A DNA stretch of 64,000 nt from Macrophomina tecta (Eukaryota; Ascomycota; Dothideomycetes; Botryosphaeriales; Botryosphaeriaceae): the NCBI GenBank assembly GCA_024180945.1, contig JAKSGN010000020.1, positions 744,001-808,000 on the forward strand, in the 5' to 3' direction. Both the position numbers and the translations under genes were made by a program. Shown here in pieces: positions 42,548 through 52,967 of this stretch (position 1 is its first letter; every line of letters begins with the position of its first letter). The notes below the pieces were generated by a model, which saw nothing but the letters and a program-made list of their open reading frames with translations, did not search any database and was not told the DNA's origin.

Positions 42548-44166
42548 CTAATCTTCATCTTCATCTTCGTCGTCGACAACCCTCCTGCGCTTCCTAGAAC
42601 TCGCGGCGATAACCTCTTCGTCGTCGTCCTCATCATCGTCATCATCCCGGTGAGCTCTCTTCGGGCTACTACGCCTCTCCCTCCGCTGTTGAGCCTCGAG
42701 CTGCTCATCAATATCTTCGTCATCCTCATACGTCTGGGGCTCCTCTTCGCTTCCAGCGATGAAGTCGTCCTCCTCATCGTACTCGTCTTCCCTGAAGCGG
42801 GCGCGAGGTCCGGCATCCTCCTCCTCATCGCTGTAGTCCTCCTGCCTGTGGCGTCTTTGCTTAGGTCCGCGGGCTCCACGCTCTTCGTTCTCATATGCCC
42901 CAGAACGGAAACCACCATAACCTGCAGACCGACCAAATCCGCTCCGACCAAAGCCCCTGGTATCCTTCGCACGTTGGCGTTCCTTAGCGCGCTCCTCGAT
43001 CTTAGCAAGACGTTCCCGCTCCCTCTCGGCAGCTTCGGCCTCTTTCTTCTTCTTTTCGGGGTCATCCGTCATGCTGACAATGGCGACGGCACCACCAGCG
43101 CCTGAGCGTGCTTTGGCAGCGGCAGCAAGAGACTCTTGCAAGCGCTCCAGCGAGTCGTCGGTCGTGCTCTTCGAAGGAAGAATCGAAAGGCCAGCGGTGA
43201 CCTTGTTGGTGACGCGAACCAATTGCTCACGCTGGTGGGGAGTGCAGAGGTAGGTAAAAGAGTCCTTGCTGGGGTCATACGGTTGAGGGCCAGTTTTCCT
43301 GTTATCCTTGATGCTCGTGGGTGTCGGCTTCAAAGGATTGATCTGAGGGGGAGCGAGAGGCTTTCCGTCCAGTTCGTACTGTTGCGTAGGATCGGAGCCC
43401 AGTTGCAACGTCAGTGAGCCATCGGACCACCGTAGAATGCGTGCATTGGATTGAAGCTTGGATGGGTCCGAGGGGGAATGCCGCCAGCGAAGGGTCGTTT
43501 GTGCGGTCTTGAAGGGCGAGAAGGTCGAGGATGGCTCCGTCTTGCTGTGGTGGTCTGTCGTTGGCGGCTGCCACTTCTCCAGCACAAAGTTCTTGGGATC
43601 AATTGACAAGAAGCGAGGCACCTTCATGAGGTAGAGCTGCAAGTACATTAGGCAGCTGAGTGCGCTGGGGGAGAGTCCTACAAACCTCGTTGTCGCTGGG
43701 TTCCGGGACAGGGTGACGCGGCAGCGAAGCCTCAGCCATTTGTAGCTCCATGGCCTCGACATCCTCCGCCGCTGCACTCCTGACGCGGTCGTGGCGCTCC
43801 ATATCATCACCCGAGTCAAGCTCCTCATCGTCGAGGGTGCGCTCCGCCCTGCATTCCTGTCAGTGTCCATGGCAAGAGCAAATGCGGTATGCCAACATAC
43901 GGCGCTTGCTCGACCTCCTCATCATCATCGCCGCCGTCGCCAAACAGGTCATCGTCATCATCCAGTGGCGGTTCATCATCGTTGAGTTCCTCATCGCTGG
44001 CCGCTGCGCCGCCGGCGGAAGTAGTGCGCCTGCCAGTAACTACATCATCTTCGTCATCGTCGTCGTTCTGGTCGGCCGGGGGCGAGTTGGTGGCGGCAAT
44101 GGCGTCGGTCGCTTCACCGTCGTCGCCGAACGGGTCGGGCAGATTGGTCTCTGAATCGGAAGCCAT
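42548..44166 (-). CDS. LEO1: Leo1-like subunit of the Paf1 transcription elongation complex (505 aa)
   Basis: Three exons: 44166-43901, 43848-43686 and 43636-42548, with introns of 52 and 49 nt. The N-terminal 140 residues are strongly acidic (runs of Asp/Glu). The central Leo1 domain has VPRFLSIDPKNF, NARILRWSDGSLTLQLG and GKPLAPP, the latter two being highly characteristic. The C-terminus is mixed-charge, with a Gly/Arg-rich patch (RGFGRSGFGRSAGYGGF) and ends in RKRRRVVDDEDEDED. Leo1 with Paf1, Ctr9, Cdc73 and Rtf1 travels with RNA polymerase II and supports H2B ubiquitination and H3K4/K36 methylation. Start codons of LEO1 and the divergent MOB gene are 467 bp apart. Confidence 0.92.
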
Positions 44167-44633
44167 GGCTCTTGTTGTGAGATGCGCGATTGAGGACCAG
44201 GTGGTGAAGGCGGACGCGCGAAGGCAGCCGATTGAGGCGGCAGCGTTGAGGCGCGAGGTGCGGCCGCGGGCGCGAGAGTGCGGGTGAGGAGAAAGCGGAG
44301 CGACGGGCGGGTCGGACTGGTGGAGAGGGCGCTCAGTCGACAGGCGAGCTCCAGCTTCACAGCATCACCCGCAACCTACACGGCCAGTCGCGCGCCGCAG
44401 ACTCGGCGGGACTGGCAGCGCGGCGGAAAATATGACGGGCCGAGGGGCGGCGTGTTCCCCTTTCAGGAGGGGCGCAAGTGAAACCGCCGCGGCGAGCGGT
44501 AGGGAGAGGCTCCAGACAACTATTCTCCTCCCAACCCCTTCGCTCTCCGTCTCCTCCTGCCACATCGCTGCACGGCTCTCCGCAAACCTAGCTGCCCCTC
44601 GGTCCCCGCGCTGCCAAGCTCTGAGATTTCGAC
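44167..44633. promoter_or_regulatory. Divergent promoter region, LEO1 / MOB2-like
   Basis: 467 bp between two divergent ATGs, GC-rich with no evident TATA box; the MOB side becomes CT-rich from about 44515. Confidence 0.45.
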
Positions 44634-46198
44634 ATGGCGTCGTTCTTCTCCAGCGTGTAAGTTGTCCGCCGCTTGGCATTCCTCATCGTGTCCTCGACCT
44701 CTTCTTCCATTCTTATTATTCCCGCACGCTTGCCCCGCGAGGCTTTGCCTAGCAAGCAATCTCCCCAAGATCGTCTCCGCACGTGGCTTCCATTCGCTCT
44801 TTGTTCCCATTCTCCACCTGCTGCACACCGCCCACACGTGATTAGCTTCCCGCGTCCTTGTTTACCTTTCTTCACCCTGGCTGCTGCCCATTGTTTCGGG
44901 CCACAGCCTTCCAGTCGTCACCGGTTTCAATTGTGTTTGCTCCGGGCATAATCTTCACCCTTCCAATCCAGACCGCCACCAAGATAAAAAAGGGTCTAGA
45001 ACCTCTCCACTAACCCATTGCACCGCAGTCGCCAAGGCTTTGGCGGACGATCCAATAAGAACAGCAACAACCAACAACCTCCGCCCGGCAAGGGGAACGC
45101 TTCGCCAACCATGTCTCATCAGAACGCTCCCCAGCAGTATCAGCAGAACCCTGGCCAGCAGATGCCCTATTCACCTTCAATGGCTCCCGCTGCCCCCAAC
45201 GACGGCGCTCCTGTCGAGGCGGACCGCTCGCAGTCGCCTCAGAACAGGAAGCCGCCGTACTTCTTCCGCGAGGAGCACGCCAATCTCATTGTCAAGGGTA
45301 ATTTCATGACGCTGGCTGCCAAGCCGAAGATGGTTGATGAGGGTGAATGGCTCGCTCACCAAGGTTTGCATTCCTTGAATTACTAGCCTTGCGTGACTTC
45401 AGCTCATTTTCATCAGTTGTCGAGCAATACCGTCTGTTAGATGGCATGATCATGATTATCAAGACCGTGGACGAGCGGACAGGCCGTCCGGTCTGCAACC
45501 CCGACACCTGCCCAACCATGTCTGCTGCCGGGTGAGTTCGGAGCGCATTCCAGCCGTGAGCGACAACTAATACCAAGAACAGTCACACTTACACGTGGTT
45601 GGACAATAACAAGAAGCCAATCAAGATCCCAGCCTACCAGTACATCCAGCTAGTTCAGAAGTGGATCGTGGGAAAGATCGGTGACCAGAACCTTTTCCCC
45701 ACCGACACCTCGCTTCCGTCTCAGCCTTCCAGTACATCAGCCGCCACCTACGCTTCCGGCGGCCTGAGCACTCCTGGCTCCAACAGCCCGATTCCCGCCG
45801 GCCCGACCAGCCTCAACGCTCCGCTCTCCCAGCTCTCCGGCGATGAATGGTGTGGCAAGGGTGCTGGCTTCCCCAGGCACTTCAAGGACGACATCAGGTC
45901 CATCTACAGACAGATGATGCGGTGCTACGCCCACTTGTACCACGGCCACTGGCTCGATCCCTTCTGGAACCTCAACGCCTACAAGGAGCTCAACACGTGC
46001 TTCATCCACTTCATCAACGTCGGCCAGCAGTTCGATCTGCTTAGCGAGAAGGAGATGGAGCCCATGTGCCCGCTGATTCAGCTTTGGCTGGCTAAGGGCC
46101 TCCTCCCCGAGAAGAATGCTGACGGCACCACATCCACTTCCAGCCAGCCGTCAGCCTCGCAGCCGCAGGACGGACAGGGTGCTCCGGCTGCCTCCTAA
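44634..46198 (+). CDS. MOB kinase activator, Mob2 type (362 aa)
   Basis: Four exons: 44634-44656, 45029-45363, 45417-45531 and 45583-46198. The first encodes only MASFFSSV and is followed by a 372-nt intron. A Gln/Asn/Pro-rich leader of about 90 residues precedes the Mob1/phocein domain: EEHANLIVKGNFMTLAAKPKMV, GEWLAHQVVEQYRLLDGMI, then CNPDTCPTMSAAGHTYTWLDNNKKPIKIPA and later MMRCYAHLYHGHW. The zinc ligands C, C, H and H expected for MOB proteins (CxxxxC and HLYHxH) are present. A Ser/Thr/Pro insert of about 60 residues lies between QNLFPTD and the GxGFPRHF block. Mob2 proteins bind and activate NDR kinases (Cbk1, Orb6, COT-1) in polarised growth. Confidence 0.9.
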
Positions 46199-47158
46199 GT
46201 GAGGGATTTTGTCAGGACAAAGGATCTCGAATCGGGAAGGAATCTCCTTACATTTGGGACGATTGATAGAGCGATACCATCTTCCGTTTTCTCACGGCCA
46301 GCGAAAGCGTCTCTTTTTATTCCCCTTGCGAAACAAGTGCAAAGACATGTGCGCGCATACAAAGAGAAGACGGCAAGAGCTTCTGTGAGCTGAAAAGGAA
46401 ATTATATCAGTAAGGAATGAGTGAAGCGGTATAGGAGGGATGAGTTAGGACGAATGGAGGAATGATTGAAGACTTTTTCTTTTTCCAGTAACCTCTTCAA
46501 ATGGCGATCATTAGTGCATGTTCGGGGCGTTTGTTTCTTTCCAATCTTTTCTTGCATCCTTGCAGCTCAGGAAGTGGAAGTTCGAAAATTTAAGAATTTG
46601 CTACTCTCATTAAAACTATTGTCCATGCTTGTCGTCCGCGATCTTTGTTCGTCGTACCTGAGATCAGTTGATTGCTTGGTTGCGAAGTGGCATGCTCATG
46701 AGGTAATTTGTCTAAGTCTGCAGACAGCTACATATTTGAGGTTCTGGTGAGCAAACACCACTGGAAGCGCGCGCGCGCGTCTTCGAGTCTTGAGAATGAT
46801 ACTCGCCCAGCTTATGTGTGATGACGCGACGCCGTCGTGATCCCAGCCCACCAGATTCGTTACTCGAAATAACCAAAGAGTTTGGATTTAGCCTTTCGAG
46901 TCGCCGCCGTACGCATACACGCCGCCACCCTCGTAGTTTCGTGGGCACACTATTGCTAAAATACATAATCCCTCGTCCAGTCCTTCACTGCTCGCGACGT
47001 GCGTACATGCTCAATTCTCCAAACCAAACGCCTCTGCCCCCGAAAGATGCAGCCAACTCGATGATTCCTGCCCTCCTGCCTGGTCGAGTCCTATGATTCC
47101 AGTCCCATACGCCAGATGTATACGTTGCGTATATGCACAATCCTCCCTCATCCATCAA
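46199..47158. other. Convergent intergenic region, MOB2-like / PPR-like
   Basis: About 960 bp, with no supported gene. Low GC from about 46450 to 46740; a short (GC)n run near 46768-46778. Confidence 0.55.
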
Positions 47159-49567
47159 TCAATCAAGCGCCCAGTCGTCATCGTCATCTTTGCCGCCCTT
47201 CTTTTCGCGCTTCGCTGATGCCACGCGTCTAACGGTCACACCGACAGTGTTATCTTCGTTCTCAATTTTTAGGGAGGCAGATTCCGTCGTCGGTCTACTC
47301 TGCTGCAAAGCCTCCAACGACGACGATGACGGCGGCGGCGGTGGCGGCGGCGGCGGAGCGTGCCACGCGATCTCATCATCGTACTGACCGAACCCGTCGT
47401 CCGGATGGCGTCGCCACTTCCCCACGGAGGCCGTCGAGGCAGCCCCATTCGCACTGACCTCCTCGCCTTCTTCTACAGCTGCGGCAGCAGTCCTCCTCTC
47501 TCGCTCCAACTCCTCCCGAACATTGGCTTCAGCCTCCGCCATCAACTCTTCAACGCGCTTATCTTTTGGCGCACTCCCGCCGGCGTCAGCACCGGCCTCT
47601 CTACCCTCCGCCTCGCCATTCAGTCTCGCCACTAACTTCCCCTCCGCCTCGAACTTCGCTGCCATATCATGCCTCAACAACCACTCCCGCCTCCTCTCGG
47701 CCGCGGCATCAAAGACGTCCAACCCCCTTCTCCGCATCTTCTCGAAGTCCTTCTCCAACGCGCCCGCACGATACCCCGCCACCTCCTCGGCCTCCTGCAG
47801 CACCTGCTCAAATACGCCCACCTTGTCGCACTTCCAGCAGAGGCCGAGCATGTGCAGGTAGGCGTCGCGCCCGAGGGGGCGGTCCGGCGGGCGCAGGCGG
47901 CGCAGGCGCTGCAGCTGCAGCCACACGGCCCAGCCCGCATCCCAGTCGCTGCGCTCGGCGCACGCGTGCAAGAAACGCGTGAGGCCGTCCGCGTCAAACC
48001 CCCAGCCGTCAGCCGCCATGGAGGCGCAGATGTCGATGGTGCGCTCGAGCCCATGGAACTTGAGGAGGCCGGTGACGACGGCATTCATGACGCGGGGAGT
48101 CGGGCGGGTCTTTTGCACCAGGCGGTCCGGGCGGCGCGGGTGGCGGAAGACGCGGTTCTGGAGCTTCTGGAGAGTGGACGGGTGGGAAAGCGAGAGTGAC
48201 GGGCGCGCGAGCATGAGAGCGTAGGATGAGGTGCTGAGGCCCGTCATGAGTTGGAGGAAGCGCGTGAAGTTGCGCGAGTCGGACGTGTTGATGTAGTGTG
48301 TCAGCGCGGCGGCGCAGGTGATTTCGTCGGGCCGCATGTTGACTTCGTGGAAGGAGTCAAGGACGAAGTTGGCGAGGGTGCCTTGCCGCAAGCGGGTGAA
48401 GCCAAGCAGCAGCGCATTGTAGGTTGTGATGTTGGGAGGCGCGGAAGAGACCATGAGCTCTTCGCAGACACTGCTGACGAGGGTGGGCACATTGATCTCG
48501 CCCTTGAAGCACTTGTCAAAGGTTTCGAAGATGCGCTTGTTCATGGAGTGGCATTTGCGGTGGAAGTCGCCTTCGGGATCCTGCTCGTAGAAGGGGTATT
48601 TTCCGAATATGGGCTTGTACTCGGGCACGCGCTCCTCTCGTGCAGGCATCTTGGTGGAGGCGAGGAAAGAGTTGACTTGATCCAAGAGCTTGTTCCTTCG
48701 CTCCGGTTCCTTCATGGCAACCCAGTATACGTTGTCCGGAATCCAGCATTCTGGCAATGTGGGGTCCCATTTTCTCATGAGCGGATACATGCCCAGGTCT
48801 TCGTGCTCGCACATGCGTAGAATCAGTTTGGCCATGGAGAGGTTCATCGTCTGCAATTTTCGCCGGGTCCACCGCGATTTTAGCCCTTCTATTTTCCGGC
48901 TGTCCGATGCATATAGAGACTGCGGAGGGAAGCTGTTCGGGTCAAAAGGCGGGCCCGTGTTCTCAGGCCACTCCGGTCTGCGTGCCTGGAGCATCGTGTA
49001 TTTCTGCGCGTTTTCCCATTCCAATAATTCCTTCTCTGTTGCCTCGTACTGCCTTTGCTCAGCCCCTCGTATGCGCCGTGCCTTGTCAAGCCTCGTGCGC
49101 ATGAGCTTTTCCGCAGCTTCTACGTTCTCGGCGCCAGAAGCTGCCTGTTCCAGTAGCACTGCCAGATCCTGCGGATTTATTGTGTCGAGGTCGGGGAACC
49201 CGTCGTCGAAATCGCGTGCGGCATCCTTGACCTCCATATCTCTCCGTGCCCGTTCTGGCATGTCTTCAGCCTCCCGGCCCTCTAGCGCCCGCGTATCTGC
49301 GTCCGCGTCTCCAGGGACCAGTTCGTCCTTGGCCTCTTGTATGGCATGGTCCCACCTGTCCCTGCGCTGCTGCTTGGCGTGGCCGTCTGCAACGGCGGCG
49401 CAGGCGAATATGGCCGAGTAGAGGATGGTGGAGCTCGGCAGAGCTGGGAAGCGCCTGCGCGCGGCGGTGGTTGTGCGACGAACGACGGCGGTCGAGTAGG
49501 AGAGGCATTGGTGACAGCGGCAGGTGCATTTCGTTGCCCGCAGCGTCCGCGACCAGAGCTTTTGCAT
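47159..49567 (-). CDS. Mitochondrial PPR-like protein (802 aa)
   Basis: Single open frame. The chosen ATG at 49567 gives an N-terminus rich in Arg, Ser and Ala without early acidic residues (MQKLWSRTLRATKC), a good mitochondrial presequence; an upstream in-frame ATG exists at 49858 but reads poorly. The central region has helix pairs of the pentatricopeptide kind, for example NITTYNALLLGFTRLRQGTLAN followed by FVLDSFHEVNMRPDEITCAAAL, and PRVMNAVVTGLLKF with TIDICASMAADGWGFD. The last 200 residues are charged and hold a run of nine prolines. Fungal PPR proteins of this kind bind mitochondrial RNA or the mitoribosome; the target is unknown. It is divergent from the DUF866 gene. Confidence 0.8.
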   Translation of the reverse strand: MQKLWSRTLRATKCTCRCHQCLSYSTAVVRRTTTAARRRFPALPSSTILYSAIFACAAVADGHAKQQRRDRWDHAIQEAKDELVPGDADADTRALEGREAEDMPERARRDMEVKDAARDFDDGFPDLDTINPQDLAVLLEQAASGAENVEAAEKLMRTRLDKARRIRGAEQRQYEATEKELLEWENAQKYTMLQARRPEWPENTGPPFDPNSFPPQSLYASDSRKIEGLKSRWTRRKLQTMNLSMAKLILRMCEHEDLGMYPLMRKWDPTLPECWIPDNVYWVAMKEPERRNKLLDQVNSFLASTKMPAREERVPEYKPIFGKYPFYEQDPEGDFHRKCHSMNKRIFETFDKCFKGEINVPTLVSSVCEELMVSSAPPNITTYNALLLGFTRLRQGTLANFVLDSFHEVNMRPDEITCAAALTHYINTSDSRNFTRFLQLMTGLSTSSYALMLARPSLSLSHPSTLQKLQNRVFRHPRRPDRLVQKTRPTPRVMNAVVTGLLKFHGLERTIDICASMAADGWGFDADGLTRFLHACAERSDWDAGWAVWLQLQRLRRLRPPDRPLGRDAYLHMLGLCWKCDKVGVFEQVLQEAEEVAGYRAGALEKDFEKMRRRGLDVFDAAAERRREWLLRHDMAAKFEAEGKLVARLNGEAEGREAGADAGGSAPKDKRVEELMAEAEANVREELERERRTAAAAVEEGEEVSANGAASTASVGKWRRHPDDGFGQYDDEIAWHAPPPPPPPPPSSSSLEALQQSRPTTESASLKIENEDNTVGVTVRRVASAKREKKGGKDDDDDWALD

Positions 49568-49935
49568 GCTTCGACTACCGTCGTGACATTGTCCGCCCAA
49601 AGTTTTCAGCGCCCACAGAAAATCAGTCGGGGCGGCGGAGGGCGTCGCGGGGCGTGATGGAGCAGGCGGAGTCGGCCGACGTCGTGGCAATTGGCGGAGA
49701 GAGGAGTCAATGCAGTGCTCCGCAGACGCGCTGAGGCTGCAGGACCAGATGGGGTGGTGCGGGCGGTGATAGAGGGCGGTGGACGACGTGTGGCTCGGTG
49801 GTGCATTTCTGCATGGGCTGACCTTCTCCGCGCAAGATCCCTGCTCCATCGCGTGCACCGCCCACGCTTGTCCGCCCCGCCTTGAGCTTCACCATTGCCC
49901 CTCCGTCTCCTCCGACCCAGCGCAATCTAAGCACC
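49568..49935. promoter_or_regulatory. Divergent promoter region, PPR-like / DUF866
   Basis: 368 bp between divergent start codons. GC-rich near the PPR side; no TATA box seen. Confidence 0.45.
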
Positions 49936-51504
49936 ATGTTGGCTCTCACGTTGACCGCCGAGCTTGAAGGGTACTTCTCACCGCTCGCTCCAGTTCCACC
50001 TCGCCCAGATCGCTCACAATGACGCAGTGTGACAGACCTCAAGCCCAATGACACCCAGGACAGCCCTTTCTACTACACCTTCAAGGTCCAGTGCACTTCT
50101 TGCCGCGAGATCCATCCGAACTGGGTCAGCGTGAGCCGCTTCGTATGTCTAACCTTCCAAGAATTCGTATTGCCTCTTTTGCTGACTTTTTCGCCTCTAC
50201 CTGCAGGAGCAAAACGAACAGAGCGGGAGCAGAGGAGAGGCAAACTTTGTGTGGAAATGCAAGAATTGCAAGGTGAGGCCGTTGGACTTCCAAGGACTTC
50301 TACGACTCCTTCTCTTCCTGATGAGTATTTTGCTGTGCTCCACAACAACCCCTGTCGTATACAAATTCCCAAATCGAGTAAGACTGACAGCGGAGCAGAG
50401 AGAGCACTCCGCCAACATCATTGCCGCGCCCGCTGCCTACCCGCAACAATCCCCCCCAAAGCGTCAGCAGATCATCCAGTTCGACTGCCGCGGTCTCGAG
50501 TTTGTCGAGTTCAAGCCTGATGTAAGTGCTATTGAATTTCTACTCCCTCATTCCATCCATCGTTTTCTACACTCGCACCAAATCTGCATGCATTGTGAAC
50601 AGCGGAGCAAGAGGGCTATCTGTCCGTTTCGAAGATATAGCCCAATTGAAATGAGCCTGGAATCACCAGGGACGGCGAAGAACAGCATACCAAAACACGC
50701 CCACTGCCATAGCAACCTCTCACGTCCAGCTCAACCTCCACTCGGCCCGCATAGAACACCACACTATGATCAACCACCCTACAGCCAAGAGGAACCACAA
50801 ATCAACGACAGCACCAGACATACAAACCCTCCCATTGAAACACCCACACCCCTACCTATAGCACCTGTTATGCCCATCGCGTCTCAGACACGACCAGGGC
50901 CCTGCCCATCCCGACCCCTGTACCAAACCTTCCCCTCCGCCATCCCTCCAGCCAAGCTTTTTCCTTCCATCCCGCCACTTCCCTGTCTGAACGACGGCAT
51001 GAGCCTTGAAACCAGCATCAAAATGCGCCCTCCTCCGTCCAGACTGGGGAGTCGGTAAATCTTTAACAAATCCAACAACCTGACTCCTCCGATTCGCTCC
51101 ATTGCTTAACATACTTTTTGTTCTCACAACCTTAGACCGGATGATCCCCATCAACCCTTAGCAACACCCGAGCACCGAACAGCCCGAGCGGCGCCTCGGA
51201 CAATTTCGCATTCATGCTTCACTCATTTCATGCTTCTTGTCGTCTTCCCCTTTTCCCGTCTTTATCTTTTTTTTTTCTTTCTCGCCTTGTCCGAAACTTA
51301 CCCCGGAACACATGAAAATAAAAATAAAAAAAGGCAAAAAAACTGACGCTGGGTGTGTAGGGAGAGTGGCAAGCCACGGGTGTGGAGTCGGGCACCAAGT
51401 TTGACAGCATCGACCTGACCGAGGGCGACTGGTTCGACTACGACGAGAAGGCCGGCGAGGAGGTCAGCATCAAGGACGTGAAGTGGGAGATTGTTCGGGC
51501 TTGA
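49936..51504 (+). CDS. CXXC-motif zinc-binding protein, DUF866 family (156 aa)
   Basis: Five exons: 49936-49970, 50028-50130, 50207-50272, 50399-50521 and 51361-51504. The encoded protein has two CxxC pairs, in VQCTSCREIHPNW and VWKCKNCKREHSANI, with DCRGLEFVEFKPD and a C-terminal GEWQATGVESGTKF and DWFDYDE block, all family features. Length agrees with eukaryotic DUF866 proteins such as human CZIB. Only the two CxxC pairs are expected to bind one zinc. The last intron is 839 nt, far longer than others in this window. Molecular function of the family is poorly known. Confidence 0.9.
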
Positions 51505-52464
51505 GGGGGAGAAAATTCATGGATATGTGCTCTTTTTAAAGTGATGGAGAAGCAATAAAGATACAAGCATTTCCTGAAGAGCTCGAAAGAAGGCTTGAGT
51601 TCTGTGAGAAGCGCCGTTAAGTTGAAGCTAGTTTGCGCGTGTTATACAAGCACTTCCAACAATCTAGCATCACTCCCTCACGACCAAGTGCTACTGAACA
51701 TATGTATTTCTTTAAAAGTGGAACTCTGTATTTCAAGCGAACGGGTATCTAAACTATCCCCTACGGAGCAAAAAGACGCCGCCCAAAGAATTGGTATCGT
51801 CATAAATCTCATAAAATAACACAAAGAGAAAGCCATGTAGCCTGATATCCCAGCCCTCCGGACGCAATTACCTCTAAAGCACGAAATCGCCGCTCGAACA
51901 CTCGTAACGGCTTCCTTCATCCGTGCAGCCCCCACAACAGCCGAGGGCGCGTCACAGCAGCGCGATTCCTTGGCACGTGCCGCGATGCGGTGCTCCCGTC
52001 CCTTTTTTTTTTTTTTTTTTTTCTTTTTGGAGGCGATGCAAATGTTGGCGCCGGAAGCGAAGCATGTTGGCTCGGGAGGCTATGCGACTCGGCATATTCA
52101 TGGGAAATTCATCTCGGCACACAGGCCATGGAATCGAACAAGAGCCGCAGGTTATCGGCGAAACACTCCTTCTGATGGAACGTTCGTCTGTGCTAGTTCT
52201 CTACCGGCGGCGCCCTCTAAAGTATTGTTCATTTTACTAGCCATGGGTGCCGAGGGATGATGTTCATGCGGAAGCACGCGGAGGCCGCGACGTCGAAGCC
52301 CAGCGGCTGCCTGAAGCTAGCGGTCCGGCGGCGGTAGCTCCGCGACTGCAACAGCAGAGGCGATGGGCCGAGGTGGCTGGTGAAGACAGGTCGATCGCGA
52401 CGATTTGTCCTGGTCGAAGGTGTTTCGTTTCGGTGGATTTGTTTGTGGCGATTCGTTTCGACAT
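51505..52464. other. Convergent intergenic region
   Basis: About 960 bp, with no supported gene; a T-tract of about 20 at 52002-52021. Open frames on the plus strand from 52247 are antisense to nothing recognisable. Confidence 0.5.
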
Positions 52465-52967
52465 TCAGAAGAGGAGTAACAGCGCCGTGCCAGCAACAGT
52501 TACCATGCCGCGCAACCAGAGGTCGCGAAGACAGGTGCCATCAATAGTGCAGGAGTGAACCTGTGCTTGTTAGTTGTGATTGGTGAGGTAGGCACGAGAA
52601 ATCGAATTACCTTCTTCACCTCCTGAGGCTCAGCGGCTGCCCTCCCGGTCGGCTTTGGGATGAGAGACTCCGCAAACACGATTTGAGCGTCCAGCGAGTG
52701 GTCAACATCAAGAACTGCGGCATCGTTTGCCTCTTCTGAAGCAGTCATGGCACGCTCTTCGGCGTCCTTTGAGGATTCGGCATCCTCAGACTGAAGGGAA
52801 TCGCGGCGGGGTGCAACGCCCCATGCGTTCATGGCCTTGGAGTAGCTGGTGGATGAGCGGGTGGCATCGACTGTCTCCAGGAAAGACTTGACACGAGTGT
52901 CGAGAACCTCGCGGAGGCTGTCGGAAAGGGCCCAAGATTGGGTGGAGGACTGATCGTTTTGAGCCAT
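52465..52967 (-). CDS. Small protein with C-terminal membrane segment (150 aa), unknown
   Basis: Exon 1 is 52967-52611 (119 codons, phase 0) and exon 2 is 52560-52465. The 50-nt intron has GTAATT and CACAG ends with an ACTAAC branch point. The spliced protein is acidic and Ser-rich in the middle, with an N-terminal helical part (ALSDSLREVLDTRVKSFLETV), and ends LWLRGMVTVAGTALLLLF, a single hydrophobic segment at the very C-terminus. That arrangement fits a tail-anchored membrane protein. Without splicing the frame would end in a non-hydrophobic tail at 52500. No family recognised. The next annotated gene is 1.7 kb away. Confidence 0.55.

Noticed and set aside
50249..51058. Open frame of 269 codons across DUF866 exons and the long intron
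   Set aside because: It is out of frame with the conserved DUF866 exons and rich in Pro, His and Ser as chance frames are in C-rich DNA. The possibility of a nested transcript is kept only as a finding on intron length.
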